Source: Crotalaria pallida (taxonomy: Eukaryota > Streptophyta > Magnoliopsida > Fabales > Fabaceae). Taken from it: 64,000 nucleotides of DNA. The DNA lies in contig CM075651.1 in NCBI GenBank assembly GCA_037953625.1, positions 150,490,001-150,554,000 on the forward strand, written 5' to 3'. A model generated the notes under the pieces. The model searched no databases, had not been told where the DNA came from, and worked only from the letters and a program-made list of their open reading frames with translations. This document shows positions 10,954-23,049 of the stretch, in pieces. Position 1 is the first letter of the stretch; every line of letters begins with the position of its first letter. Made by a program: the position numbers and the translations under genes.

Positions 10954-13900
10954 TCATTTCTTGTTATAATTGTTTCCATCAGTTGGTGGTGGCTTGAATC
11001 CGGGTGTCGGAACGAATGTAAATTGCTTTGATGATGTGCCACTGCTAATAGGTGCTGGAGGCCTAATGCATTGAGGAGACACAACTAAAGATGGGTGAAA
11101 TGGTGGTGGTATTGCATGTCTTGTCTTGAAAGAAGGTGGTCTGATAGGTGGCGGTCTAAATGCTCGTTGCGGAGGTGGTTCGGATGTTCCAATAATCTCT
11201 TCAATCTGAAATGCACAATCAATGTTTATACTATAATCAAATATATTAAATTAAAGACACGCTAATATACTTACAGATGCAAAATATGTAGTAGTTGTAG
11301 TTGTAGTTGCAGTTGCAGTTGCAGGTGCATGTGCAGCAGTAGGTTCAGCATTAGTTCTAGCAGTAGGTGCATTTCCAACACCAGTAACAACAATTCCACC
11401 ATTTCCAGCAGCAGGTGGAGTAGGTCCAGCAACAGTTGAACCAGTAGGTGCCGCAATTCCAGCCACAATTTCTCCTCCAGTTGTTACGCCGGATCCGAAT
11501 TGCTGCAAAAGACAAGTATTATATGAAGTATATTATATATTTATTTTATATATTAAAACTAATTTATACAAATCAATTACCTCTTCATTTGTCTTTTTTG
11601 GTCGACGTGTCCTTGCCAGTTCGGGCAAAGGGACTCCAACGCATCTCTTTTCAATATGGCCCGTCTCCCCACACCTATAGCACATAACAGCCCAAGTCTT
11701 TTTAACTTTGTGTTGGGCATTTCCTGGGCGTTGTTCTGACTGGTCATCCTTCCTCCTTTGTTTATTGGGTCTCCCGATGGGTCTTTTAATTATCGGTGGA
11801 TCAGGTTTAGGCTTATTACATTATGTCCAAAACTCTTCACTGTTCGTAGGTCGAATGAAGTGAGCATATGTGGCACGCATTGCATCCACCGTGAGCCATT
11901 GATGGACATAGTTTTCTGGCTTTTCATTCTTCCAAGCAATGGCGGCAATGGCATGAGCACATGGCATGCCAGTCAGCTGCCAAACATTGCAAGTACATGA
12001 ATGTGTTGTTAAGTTCACTGTCAGATGTGCTTTGTGCTTGCGCACCTCAAAGTACTCATTGTCTATATCACCTGACAAATACAAAAATACAACATGCATA
12101 ATCAATGAACAAATTCATAATTATTATTAATAAAAATACGTTATTTTTAATCAATAAGCACCATAATACCTGTAAAGGTAGGTCCCTAACCTAGACTATC
12201 AACCTTCAGCCTTTCCAATTTTCTTTGTTGTACTGGCGGCAACTTGTTTCTCATCGTCTCCATCATTCTTGAATGTGCAGCCATCCTCCTCATTGCATAA
12301 CATCTCACCTCTTCAAGCATAGTCAATATAGGCTTTTCTCTATACTTTACAATTTTACCATTCCAAACTTCGCATTGGTTGTTAGTGATATTTTCAATCT
12401 TTGGACCATGGCTAAAAAATGCTTTTATCCATGCCTGTTTGTTAATGTTGTTGAGGAACTTCCAAGCATCTGGATACTTTAATTGAAAATCCTTCATAAA
12501 ATTGTTGTATTGAGCTTCTGTTGTGAATGATGCAATTTGCCACACAATATTTCGCAATTCTTTGGTCTTCCATCTCTTGATAAAGTTCTTCCAAATGTGC
12601 ACGACACAATTTCTGTGGTGTGCAAATGGCATCACCTCCCGCAAGGCAGCCTCTAGCCCCTAAGGTTGCATAAGACAAAAACAATATATTAATACATATT
12701 CATGATTATAAATTCTAAATAAGGGAAAACAAATAAAAAAGTTTACCTTTTGCTGGTCCGAAATAAAATTCCAACCATGTTGCCTATGGTCACCCAAGTC
12801 TTCCTCAAGAAGTGACAGAAACCACTTCCAATTGTCGGTATTTTCAGCATTAACAACTGCATATGCAATCACATAAAATTGGTTGTTAGCGTCTTGTCCA
12901 ACCGCTAATAGTAGTTGGCCTCCATAATACCCTTTTAAAAAACATCCATCTAGCCCGATCAAAGGCCTGCACCCAGCCTTGAAGCCTTTCTTGTAAGCAT
13001 CAAGACACACATACAATCTTTCAAACAATGGAGGGCACTCCGGACGAGGAATAACATTCATAACAGCTTTGGACCCAGGGTTGCTTCTAAGCAACTCATG
13101 CAAGTAATCCCACAGCTTCCCATACTGTTCTTTTTCAGAACCTTCAACTGCCTCTCTCGCCTTCTTTAAAGCTCTAATGACCTTTTTATCATTGAGATGG
13201 ATCATGAATTCTTCTTTCATAATGTCATACGCCTGAGTCCTTCTCATTTCAGGTTGTGTCAACAATCGCTTCTCCAACTTTTTTGCTACCCAATTCCTAG
13301 TAGCTCCTTTGTTCTGAAACACTCTACAACAAGTATGTTCCTCATTAAAAGTCTTCAGCTGAAATGCCTTTGACTTGGTGTTCCAAGAACAAAAAGCCAA
13401 CCAAGGACAACCATCTACTTTGCACACTGCCCGAGCTCTTTCACTATCATTTTTTTTCCATTTGAATTCCCTTCCAAGGGCAATGTTGTAGTCTTTAACA
13501 ACAGTTTTAAACAAATCTAAGGTAGAAAATTCCATACCAACTTCTAAATATACCTGACCAAAAGTAGATGCATCATTAAACGATGGATGTGAGGGCATAG
13601 ACTCTGCTTAGTCATCTGTAGACATAGGGCTGTGCATCTCTTCGGCATAAGAATTATACCCATGTTCCTCAAAAGAAGCAACACTATCATCCTCATCCTC
13701 ATGCTCATCATCAATATCATCATCACTGGATGGGCCAGATTCAGCCTCATTGGGTACATCCTTCTTTTTTTGCATCACTTTCTTCTTCTTATTGTTGGAA
13801 GGACCAGAATTAAGCTTATTTGTAGTTGCCTTTGGTTTGGTCGCAACTTTCTTCTTTTTCTGAATTGCGAACTCTTCTTCATCACTATCTTCTTCAACAA

Positions 13901-15007
13901 TGTATGAAGGGGGAGGCCTATAGGCTGAATCCTCGGCACTGTCGTAGTCATCAGATGATGATGATGAAGATACTAAATCAACAGCAACAACCTTATCCTT
14001 ACCCTTATGTGGACGACTTTGCACCTCCTCATTAATTTCGGACTCTTGGTGCACAAAAAATAAGTGTATTTCTTCACAATTTTTACTTCCTTCATATGCA
14101 TCACACATAAGTTCTATGTCTAGATTGACATTAGCTCGAAGTGGTCGAAGGCCAATTTCAAAGTCACGTGCATCAGGATGCATCCACATTATCTTCTTCA
14201 AATCAGAATCACGATATCCTATGTGAACAAACATCTTCACCAAGTCAAAGTAATTGATGAGGTCCACATCCACCGGGGGAAACTTGTCTACTGTGCCGTT
14301 CACATATTGTAAAACTGAATTTTCTCCTCTTTTGAATACACCTCCGGTATGAAATACAAGGGTTGCATGGGTTTTTTGCTTCCTCTGAAAAAGATAAATG
14401 TAGGATAAATTGTTATAATTAGGAAAAACATTTAAGTATGACAAATGTCATATATATTACACAAGTAAAAGAAGTAGTCATGCAATGCTAACAATATAGT
14501 ATGAATGTTCTAACTACATAGAATGGATAAAATTAATTCATATAATAATAACTCTTCTTTTAAAACGCAGAGTCATAACCCTCTCCATAGGTTTTGCAAC
14601 ACTGTAACTATAAAGAAACTTGAATATAACTAGAAATAAAGAATTTAATTAGCAGAGTATCTTTACTTTTGCCCTTGGTAGTTAGCAAATAAATAATCCA
14701 ATTATTCTGAGATTATCTCTTCATGCACCAGACCAACACAACAAGAAGACAACAAGTATTATTATATGAATAGACAATGGCACCAAAAAAAAAAATTTCG
14801 CATGCAATCAAAATAGAAAACATGAAATTGGGACCATAATCCCTAAATACTACACTGCATCACCATCTATTTGGTCCCCACAAAACAATAAGCATACTTT
14901 ATTCACAAAAGACAACACAAAAATATCAATTTAAAAACCCTAAAAGTATGAATTTTAAGTTTGGGATAACTTACTTTCATATTCTCAAAATGCTTGCTAT
15001 TTTGCAT
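10954..15007 (-). pseudogene. MURA-type MULE transposase, broken by three in-frame stops
   Basis: Six exons on the minus strand read 15007-14975, 14384-12747, 12659-12170, 12071-11581, 11502-11275 and 11205-10954, giving a 1044-codon frame with no frameshift. Domain order: a PB1-like N-terminal region (about residues 15-125), an acidic/Lys-rich linker, the MuDR DNA-binding domain (about 290-365), the MULE catalytic domain with candidate DDE residues Asp490, Asp555 and Glu654, a SWIM finger (C-T-C...G-M-P-C-A-H), a CCHC knuckle (CYRCGETGHIEKRC) and a Thr/Ala- then Pro-rich tail. Stops: TAA at 13608-13610 (between linker and DNA-binding domain), TAG at 12186-12188 (probably from a conserved Trp codon) and TAA at 11821-11823 (between SWIM and knuckle). 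The TAG could be skipped if exon 3 used the GT at 12190, but the other two cannot. It is probably inactive, although trans-mobilisation by another copy is possible. Confidence 0.88.
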
Positions 15008-15089
15008 TGTGAAAGAAAGCGATGGAGAAGTGAATGATTACTATTTCGGTCAATGAAAACCAGTTTTTGTGCGTTTTTAAGGGTTCTGC

Positions 15090-15566
15090 GTTTTGGTTTA
15101 TGAATGGAGAAGACAATAGGGGAAGGAGCAGTTAAGGTTTTGGGGTTTTTAAGAGTTTTGGTTCTGCGTTTTGTGCGTTTTTATTTTGTGCTTTTTGTCT
15201 TCTGATGCTTATACGCAGTGATGATGGGGAGAAGAAGGTCATTGATGGTGGAGAAAGAGTAGTGAAGAGGTAGGAGAAGTAGGGTTTTCTAATGCTTAAT
15301 CCTAAAAGGCTGCGTTTTTATTTTTCTTTTTTCTTTTTATTTTTGTTTTTTTCCATGGTGGAAAGAGCTAAACGACCACGTAAGCACCGTTTAAAGCCAC
15401 GTATTCAGAACCGTTTAGTCAAACGGTCAACAATAAACGTTGATGGACGGAAGGACTAACTTGTCCGGATTTTGAAACTTTCAGGGACTATTTTGGGTGT
15501 TTAATTTTTTCAGGGACTAAAAGTGACTCGTAAAAAAATTTCGGGGACCAAAATGGGCCTTTACTC
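15090..15566. repeat. Right terminal inverted repeat of the 6.1-kb MULE
   Basis: Inverted partner of 9445-9850, with GAGTAAAGGCCCATTT at its outer end on the minus strand. The transposase start codon (15007) lies about 80 bp inside it, so the repeat is the likely promoter. Confidence 0.8.
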
Positions 15567-16502
15567 TATATTTTAATGTTAAAAACACTTATTGATTTAT
15601 TAAATTTTTGAAATCAAGTAATTTTATAATTTTATTTTTTCACCGAGTCAAAATGTGGTACCATATGGAATGATACACAATTATAAAATAAGAGATATAT
15701 ATTTTGAGATCAAAATCGAAGTAAAATCTCATGAAAAGAAAAGGATATGAACTTATAATCGAACGTCGTGCGGATTGTTTCTTAGAAAAAAAAGAAGGAA
15801 AGAAGAAATTAAGGAATAGGAATTTTTGTCCTCTCCCCTCTCCTTTTATTACATTCTTTCGTACTTTTTTTAAAAAAAAAAAATTGAGCTTTTATTTTAT
15901 TGGTACATTTTTTATTTTTTGAGCGCATAGTACCCTCTAAACCTCTCGTGGGTCTACAAAGAGAGCTCTTGGAGGGGCAGTATTGGTTAAGGTTAATTCA
16001 TGAGATGTGTTTGTCCCTTCATTTTTCAAGGCCTTTATGCACCACAAGTCAGGGCATGAGAGCAATTTCCTATGTGGAATATGATGAATGAGATCATGAT
16101 CTCTTCCGCCAACTTCAGTCACAATGATCTTGCAATTCTCATCCTTATACTTTGAAGATATGTTATGCACAAACTTGCACAAGGCCCTCACCAGCTTCCC
16201 AGAGAATGGTCCTTCATGGTACACCCCATACATGAAATACAACCCAAATGGATCAAGAAAATCAGGCAAGGTGGGCAGCTTCAAGCATGGGAACATTTTA
16301 TCAATCAAACCCCAACTTTTGTTAATAGTAAGCATGACAAAGGAGCTTTTCCTAGCCTTAGCTTGAAAATTTCTCCACTATTCCATACACTAAGCATAGA
16401 TAGCCCAATTATTAGGGACTAGCCCATCCAGCCCAAAACTATCACCTTTGAAATAAGCCACCCATATTCCCAAGCTTAACTTGTTCCTTAGTATATTTTC
16501 TA

Positions 16503-18114
16503 GAGAAAATGGTCTATTTGATCCCCAAAAGATATATGTGACATCCGTTTAGTCCCCGAAAGATTTGTGGCATTCATTTAGTCCCTCAAAGTTCAGAATG
16601 ACATCGATTTAGTCCCTCCATTAATAATTCTGTTAGTCAATATTTTGACTGCCACGTGTCACATTTTAATTGGTTATCTCTGGTGAACATATTTAGACAC
16701 GAACCACATGATTATTCCCTCATAAAATCTCAACCGTTGCTTATATCTGACGGTCCAAATTTAAAAATGATAAATAAAATAATAAAACTATATTTAATAT
16801 TATTAAAAAATAATAAAAATTTAGAAAAATATTAAAATTCAGAAAAGTTTTATAAAAATCTGTAAAATATTTTTTAAAAAATACCAATTTTTTTTTTATT
16901 TTAAAAGTTAATAAAAAAATTCAGAAAATAATAAAAAATTTAGAAAATATTTTAAAAAAATTTGTAAAATAATTACGAAAATTATGAAAAAATTGTAAAA
17001 TATTCAGAAAAGTTTTATAAAAATCTGTAAAATATTTTTTGAAAAAACACCTAATTTTTTATATTTTAAAAGTTAATAAAAAATTCATAAAATAATAAAA
17101 AATTAAGAAAATTTTTAAAAAATCTGTAAAATATTTTCGAAAATTATGAAAAAATTGCCTTTCCTTTTTCTAAATATTTATAACATAATAATTTTTTTTA
17201 AATTATGCAAATATATTTTTTAAAAATTCTGAAAATTATAAGAAATACATAACTATATTTTTAAAAAAATCGTAAAGAATTTGAATTTTTTTTTGTTTTA
17301 TTATAATATAAAAAGTAATAGAATATTTGTAAAAAAAAGAAAAGTTTTTTAAAACCAATAAAAAATATTATAAAAAATACAGAAAAATAATTAAAAAATA
17401 AGAAAAGTTTTTTAAAACCATTAAACTATTTTAAAATTTTTAAAAGCAGATTTAGTTTATAAAATATTTAAAAAGAAATATTAAATTTTCAGATTTTTTT
17501 TATAAAATATTTTACCGATTTTTTTAAAATTATATTTATTTATTTCTAATAATTTCCAGAATTTTTAAAAAATATATTTACATGTTTTTTTAAATTTTTA
17601 TGAATTTTTTAAAATCATTATTTTTTATTATGTTATAAATATTTAAAAAAAGGAAAGACAATTTTTTCATAATTTTCGTAATTATTTTACAGATTTTTTA
17701 AATATTTTCTGATTTTTTTTTCTGAATTTTTAATTAACTTTTAAAATATAAAAAAAATCGGTATTTTTTTAAAAAATATTTTACAGATTTTTATAAAACT
17801 TTTCCGAATTTTTTAATATTTTTCCGAATTTTTATTATTTTATTTTTCATTTTTAAATTTGGAGCGTCAGATATAACCAACGGTTGAGATTTTATGAGGG
17901 TATAATCCTGTGGTTCGTGTCTAAATATGTTCACCAGGGATAACCAATTAGAATGTGACAAGTGGCAGTCAAAATATTGACTAACAGAGTTATTAACGGA
18001 GGGACTAAATCGATGTCATTCTGAACTTTGAGAGACTAAATGAATGCCACAAATTTTTCAGGGACTAAACGGATGCCACATGTATCTTTTGGGAACCAAA
18101 TAGACCATTTTCTC
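16503..18114. mobile_element. Non-autonomous fold-back MULE, 1.6 kb, in the HLS1-like pseudogene
   Basis: A perfect 9-bp duplication TATTTTCTA (16494-16502, 18115-18123) flanks the element. The ends begin GAGAAAATGGTCTATTTG and remain complementary for about 270 bp, including TTTAGTCCCTC runs and CCACGTGTCACATT. The interior is a very AT-rich imperfect palindrome. No coding sequence. The insertion falls inside the codons after PSDIE of the acetyltransferase. Confidence 0.95.
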
Positions 18115-18736
18115 TATTTTCTATGTCACTAGGGAAAAATTCCGTTGACCCCATGAATCTTTTATAGAGGGATTCAGCTTTTTCAATCTTGACCTTGGCT
18201 ATCTCAATATTGGATGAGATTCTAAATGAGCGATGATAATTAATTGGGTTTATGAGTATAGCTGGGGTCCTAAACTTGGTATAGCAAAACTTGTCCATGA
18301 AGAGAGTGATTGAGGCATGATTTTCTTTTTCCGTGGCCACATATGCATAGTCCACATCATTGGAACTGAACCATTCTTCTAGTCTTTGCACTGGGCTAGA
18401 TGCAATACCTTTTTCACGACGGGTTTTGATTTTCTAACCACCCTTTTTAATTACCTGATCCCCTTTTTTTCAAAAACCCAAAAACACCCTTACTAAAAAC
18501 TGAGTTTCCTAAATCACCCTTACCCACTTCCTTCTTCCTTCCACCTTCTAAAACCCATCAACCCTTTTCCTCCCTTAAACCCCATGCAACACTTAAACTC
18601 TTCATCTTCTCCTTTTTCTTTTTCTTCATCTTCACCAACTTTTCACCTTCTACTTCTATAACATATCAAGAAAAAACACTTGTTTAATCAATCATAAAGC
18701 ACCCTATCATCGTGTAAGCATTGCATGATCATAAAG

Positions 18737-19320
18737 GTACCTTTTTTTTTCATAATCTACGTACTTTTTTCCAATTTTTCGTATTTTTTTTCTGTTCGTA
18801 TTGTCGTACACGTATGGGTCAGCAAGTTGGCCAAAATTTAACCAGTTCACTTAGGGGTAAGCGAGCCATTGTTTTTTCATAATTTAAGTTTACCTCGCTG
18901 TTAGGTGAACGAGTGTGTAACATTAAGAGACTCGCTGGACCCTAAGCGAGTGAATAAAATTTACACACTCGCTTAACAAGCAGCGAGAAAGACTTATATA
19001 CTGAAAAATCAACAACTCGCTCTGGGGTAAGCGTGTTTGTTAAAGTAACACACTCGCTGTGCCCTGAGCGAGAAGTTAAAGTTTAGACACACGCTTACCC
19101 AGCATCGAGTTTAAATTTTGTAATGAAAAATCACTTGCTCGCTTATATGTCAGCGTGTATCTAAAATTTAACTTCTCGCTGACCCGTCAGCGAGCTATTA
19201 GTTTTTTTGTTAGCTCGCGCCTGGGTCAGCGTGTGTGAAAGGTAACACACTTGCTGAACCCTAAGCGAGCATTCTGAAATTTTTTTAAAAAAAATAATTT
19301 AATGTAACCTTTGTATACAG
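18737..19320 (+). other. Probable 5'-UTR intron of the transposase-OTU gene
   Basis: A donor-like ATAAAG|GTACCT at 18737 and an acceptor-like TTTGTATACAG at 19320, ten bases before the ATG, delimit a likely leader intron. It contains palindrome array A. Transcript evidence is needed to confirm it. Confidence 0.55.
18816..19270. repeat. Palindrome array A (CTCGCT...AGCGAG units)
   Basis: About ten short imperfect palindromes of the form ACTCGCT-(8 to 10 bp)-AGCGAGT, for example CTCGCTGACCCGTCAGCGAG, recur every 40 bp or so, separated by AT-rich spacers. They lie inside the putative leader intron. Confidence 0.85.
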
Positions 19321-19330
19321 ATATTTAAAC

Positions 19331-22093
19331 ATGGAAGCAAACGATGGTGAGAGCAATCGTGAGATGAATGATGGTGGCCCTCGCAAGATTGAGGATGTTG
19401 AATTAGTTCCTATCCAGTTTCCGGATTACAGGAGTGCTTTTGAGACCGGAAGAGTTTTTCCTGATTGTGAATCTCTAGAGAATTGGGTTCGTGAAGTTGC
19501 CTACTCTCAAGGATTTGTTCTTAGGATCCTTAGGTCGGATAGAGGAGGAGTTGGCAAGAAAGAAAGGATCACCATCTCATGCGAAAGATATGGTCTTTAC
19601 AAGGCCAAAAAGGAGGATATAAACTATATTACCGGGTCAAAGAAGTCCAATTGTCCTTTCAAAGTACATGGTCGACCATCGGCATCCCTCGGAGGGTGGA
19701 TAGTGAGGGTGTCTTGTGGCACCCACAACCATAATAAATATGAATCATTGATTGGCCACGCAGCAGCAGGGAAGCCTACACCGGAAGAATATGAGAAAAT
19801 CATTACCATGACAAAGAATCGGGTGATGCCAAGACACATATTAACAACTTTGAGAGAAGAAAATCGATCCAATTGTACTACATTGACGCAAATCTACAAT
19901 ATACGCAATCGGTGGAGAAAAAGTGTAAGGCGTCCAAGATCAGAAATGCAACATCTTTTGAAGTGTTTGAGGGATGAAGGATATGACACTTGGTATAGGA
20001 AAAATGAGGTCACCGATGTTGTAAAGCAAATTTTTTGGGCGCATCCTAAATCTATTAGTCTTTTGAATTTGTTCAATATTGTCCTCATCATAGACAATAC
20101 ATACAAGACCAATAGATACAGATGGCCTTTACTTGAGGTCGTTGGACAAACCTCAACAGATAAATCATTTACTGTAGCATTCTCTTACATGGAGACGGAG
20201 CAGTTTTCAAACTTCGTATGGGCATTACAACATTTGAAGAGATTGATCAAAGATGAAGCTTGCATGCCAAAGGTGATTGTATCTGATTTTGAGGGTGCAT
20301 TAGTGAATGCAATTGAGACGGTTTTTCCAAGTTCAAAGCATTTGTTGTGTCAATTTCACATCAAGAAGAATATTAAAGTAAATTTGAAGAATTATCTTCG
20401 TCAACCCGATGATGAAAATAAAGATAAATTCATTGATACATGGAAAAAGCTAGTGCATTCTAAGGACAAGGATGAGTATGAAGTTTCAAAGATGGAATTT
20501 GAAGGCTTGTGTGAGAATTGCATTGGTCTCTTTGAGTATGTGAATAGGACTTATTTGGAAGAAAACAAGGAAAAATTCGTTGATGCATTCATAAATGATT
20601 TTATGCATCTTGGAAATACTACTTCAAATAGGTAATAATAATTTTTTTTTCATGTGTATTCTTTTTATTATTATTTTGCAAGTGTTTTTTTTTTTTAAAT
20701 TTTCCTTTTTTTTACTCATAGGGTTGAAGGTGCCCACTCTCAGTTCAAAAGGATGTTATCAGGTAGCAATGGTGATCTATGCACTTGTTTAGTGGCCATG
20801 CAAAGGATGTTGACATGTCAATATAGTAACATAACTGAATCTTTTCAAAGAAGCTTAACAAGAGTGGATCACAGGTTGAACATTCCATTTTTCAAGAATT
20901 TATTGTACTATGTGTCTCGGGAAGCATTGACTTTTATTTACAAACAGTTAATGAATTTTGACAAGTGCAGGATATGTGATTGTAAGTGTAGAATCACACA
21001 TGGGTTACCATGTGCATGTGAGGTGGATGGGTATAGGAAAATTGGTCAACCAATTCCTCTTGAAGCGGTTCATGATCATTGGAAGATTCTTACGTTCGAT
21101 AATACAAGCACAAAGGAATCAAACACCAAACTTGACCCGAGACCCTTGATTGAGAAGTTTTGGTATCTTTTTGATAACAATAACGATGATGTAAAGCAGT
21201 TACTGATGGACAAGCTTCGAGAGGTTGTGGATCCAGCAACTACCTCCTTGTTGCCACCCAATAAAAAAGCAAAGACAAAAGGTCGAACAAGCAACCATGA
21301 AAGATCGACAAAGCGTGACCCCTCGGGTTGGGAATATGCCAAGAAAGAGTCCTCCCAAAGAAAGTCTTCCCAAAAGAAAACTTCCCAAAACCCTTCTCAA
21401 AAAAGCTCCCAAAAAAATTCCCAAAACCCTTCCCAAAAAAGCTCCCAAAAAAATTCCCAAAACCCAAACCCCAATGTTATGTCTCCCTTCATATCACAAT
21501 TCCCCTCTTGCATGCAACAACATATTGAGCAAATTGTTGATGTCAAAGGAGATGGCAACTGTGGCTTTCGATCTATTAATTTGTATCATTATGAGAATGA
21601 GGAATCCTATATGCTTGTGCGGATCGATCTCATTCATGAGATGAAGCAAAACAAGGATATGTATCTTCATCTAATGGGTGGGATTGCTCGATATAATGAG
21701 GTGCTTAACTCACTTCATGTGGGTAACATTGGGAGTGTTCCTAAACAAAAATGGTTGACTATTCCAGACTTGGGACATGTCATTGTTAACCGGTATAATG
21801 TGGTGCTTGTTACATTATGCTCTCAACTGAGGGGTTGTGCTACATTTTTTCCGTACACCAAAGCACCACCAATCTATCCTAGACTTTGGATAATCGGAAA
21901 TGTCAACATAGCTGGATTATCGGATGAAGAGCCAAACCATTGGATTCAAGTTATTTTGAAGGAAGGGTCACCTTTACCAGCGGTGCATCCTTCTTGGCAA
22001 CATTATTTCAATGAGGATCGTATTGCATTATTTACAGAATTAATACCTCCTGCGACTATAGATGGTCTTGTATATGACATTGCAAGTGATTGA
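19331..22093 (+). CDS. MULE transposase fused to an OTU cysteine protease
   Basis: Two exons, join(19331..20631,20722..22093), give 890 residues without stops; the junction AATAG|GTAATA...ATAG|GGTT restores Arg434. Residues about 45-135 resemble a FAR1-like DNA-binding region (conserved Cys/His spacing, CPFKVHGR, THNHN). The catalytic core has Asp255 (LIIDNTYK), Asp319 (VIVSDFEGAL) and Glu436 (RVEGAHSQFK), the DDE pattern of MULE transposases. A SWIM-like finger follows at about 515-535 (CDCKCR...GLPCACE), with Cys where His is common. A Ser/Gln/Lys repeat linker (about 640-680) leads to an OTU domain with Asp711-Gly-Asn-Cys714 and His840 (NHWIQV), the expected catalytic residues of OTU deubiquitinases. 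OTU-bearing MULEs are known in plants; what the protease does for the element is not known. All key residues are present, so this copy could be functional. Confidence 0.9.
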
Positions 22094-22242
22094 GATTTTA
22101 ATGTTATGTAATGCCTTTTTTGATGAATTGAAATTTATGTTGATTTACGTGCAATTTTTGGTTTAAGTGCAATTTTTTTAATGTTATGTTTATTACGTGC
22201 AATTTTTTTCATATTATATATAAAGGTAATAAATTTTTTAAT

Positions 22243-22726
22243 AACTCGCTAATGTGTCAGCGAGTATCAAATTTTACACAGCTCGCTGAACAGCGAGCTT
22301 TGGTTTTTATAAATTATTTATTAGCTCACTGAATGGACAACAAGAATGTAATTTTACATAGCTCGCTGAACAACCAGCGAGCTTTGTTTTTTATAAATTT
22401 TTTATTAACTCGCTGATAGGTCAGCGATAATGTAATTTTATACAGCTCGCTGACGTGCCAGCGAGCATTGTTTTTAATAATTTTTTTTAATTAGTTCGCT
22501 TACGGGTCAGCGAGTATGTAATTTTGCACAACTCGCTAACCATCCGGCGAGCTATGTTTTTAATTAATTTTTTATTAGCTCACTGACTGGTCAGCGAGAA
22601 TGTAATTTTACACAGCTCGCTGAACCTTCAGCGAGCTTTGTTATTTTTATAAATTTTTAATTAGCTCGCTATTGGGTCAGCGAGTATGTAATGTTGCACA
22701 GCTCGCTGACCCTTCGACGAGCTATG
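22243..22726. repeat. Palindrome array B (between the two 3' ends)
   Basis: About twelve palindromes such as AGCTCGCTGAACCTTCAGCG and CTCGCTGACGTGCCAGCGAG alternate with two spacer types (ATGTAATTTTACACA and TTTTTATAAATTTTTTATT), giving a roughly 84-bp two-palindrome period. The array lies between the convergent transposase-OTU and PMD genes. Confidence 0.88.
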
Positions 22727-23049
22727 TTTTTTTTAATAAAAAATATTTAATGGCCTCATCCTTAAGTCACATAAGCACTTTTCTTATTTGAATCTATGGA
22801 GACTTGGCCTCATCCTTAAGTCATAACTCATACTTACTAATTTTTTTTAATTGGTTAATTATTTAGTATATGTGTTGTATAATAGAATGAAACGAATTGG
22901 GAAAATGGAAATGATAGAAATGCAAGTCAAACCATAAAATTAAGTACGTAAATCAAACACATTGTCTACGCCAATACATAAATTTAACACATTGTCTACG
23001 AAAATTTAAATAGTCAAACCAGAATTCATAAATCAACTACATAAACCAA

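Larger units (their letters stand above)
9445..15566. mobile_element. Two-gene MULE, 6.1 kb, with long terminal inverted repeats
   Basis: A perfect 9-bp duplication TATATTTTA (9436-9444, 15567-15575) flanks the element. Both ends begin GAGTAAAGGCCCATTT. The first 190 bp are about 90% identical between ends and weaker similarity runs to about 400 bp. Two genes point inwards: a GRF zinc-finger gene on the plus strand starting just inside the left repeat, and a MURA-type transposase pseudogene on the minus strand starting just inside the right repeat. This matches the convergent layout of maize MuDR. The perfect duplication suggests a fairly recent insertion, although the transposase is broken by stops. 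Confidence 0.95.

Noticed and set aside
11251..11687. Separate gene suggested by Leu- or Thr/Ala-rich frames
   Set aside because: The Thr/Ala frame joins the transposase exons through proper GT-AG sites, and the Leu-rich one is its shadow.
21076..21644. Overlapping frames rich in Phe/Gly or Lys/Pro around the Ser/Gln linker
   Set aside because: Alternate readings of the low-complexity linker of the transposase-OTU gene.
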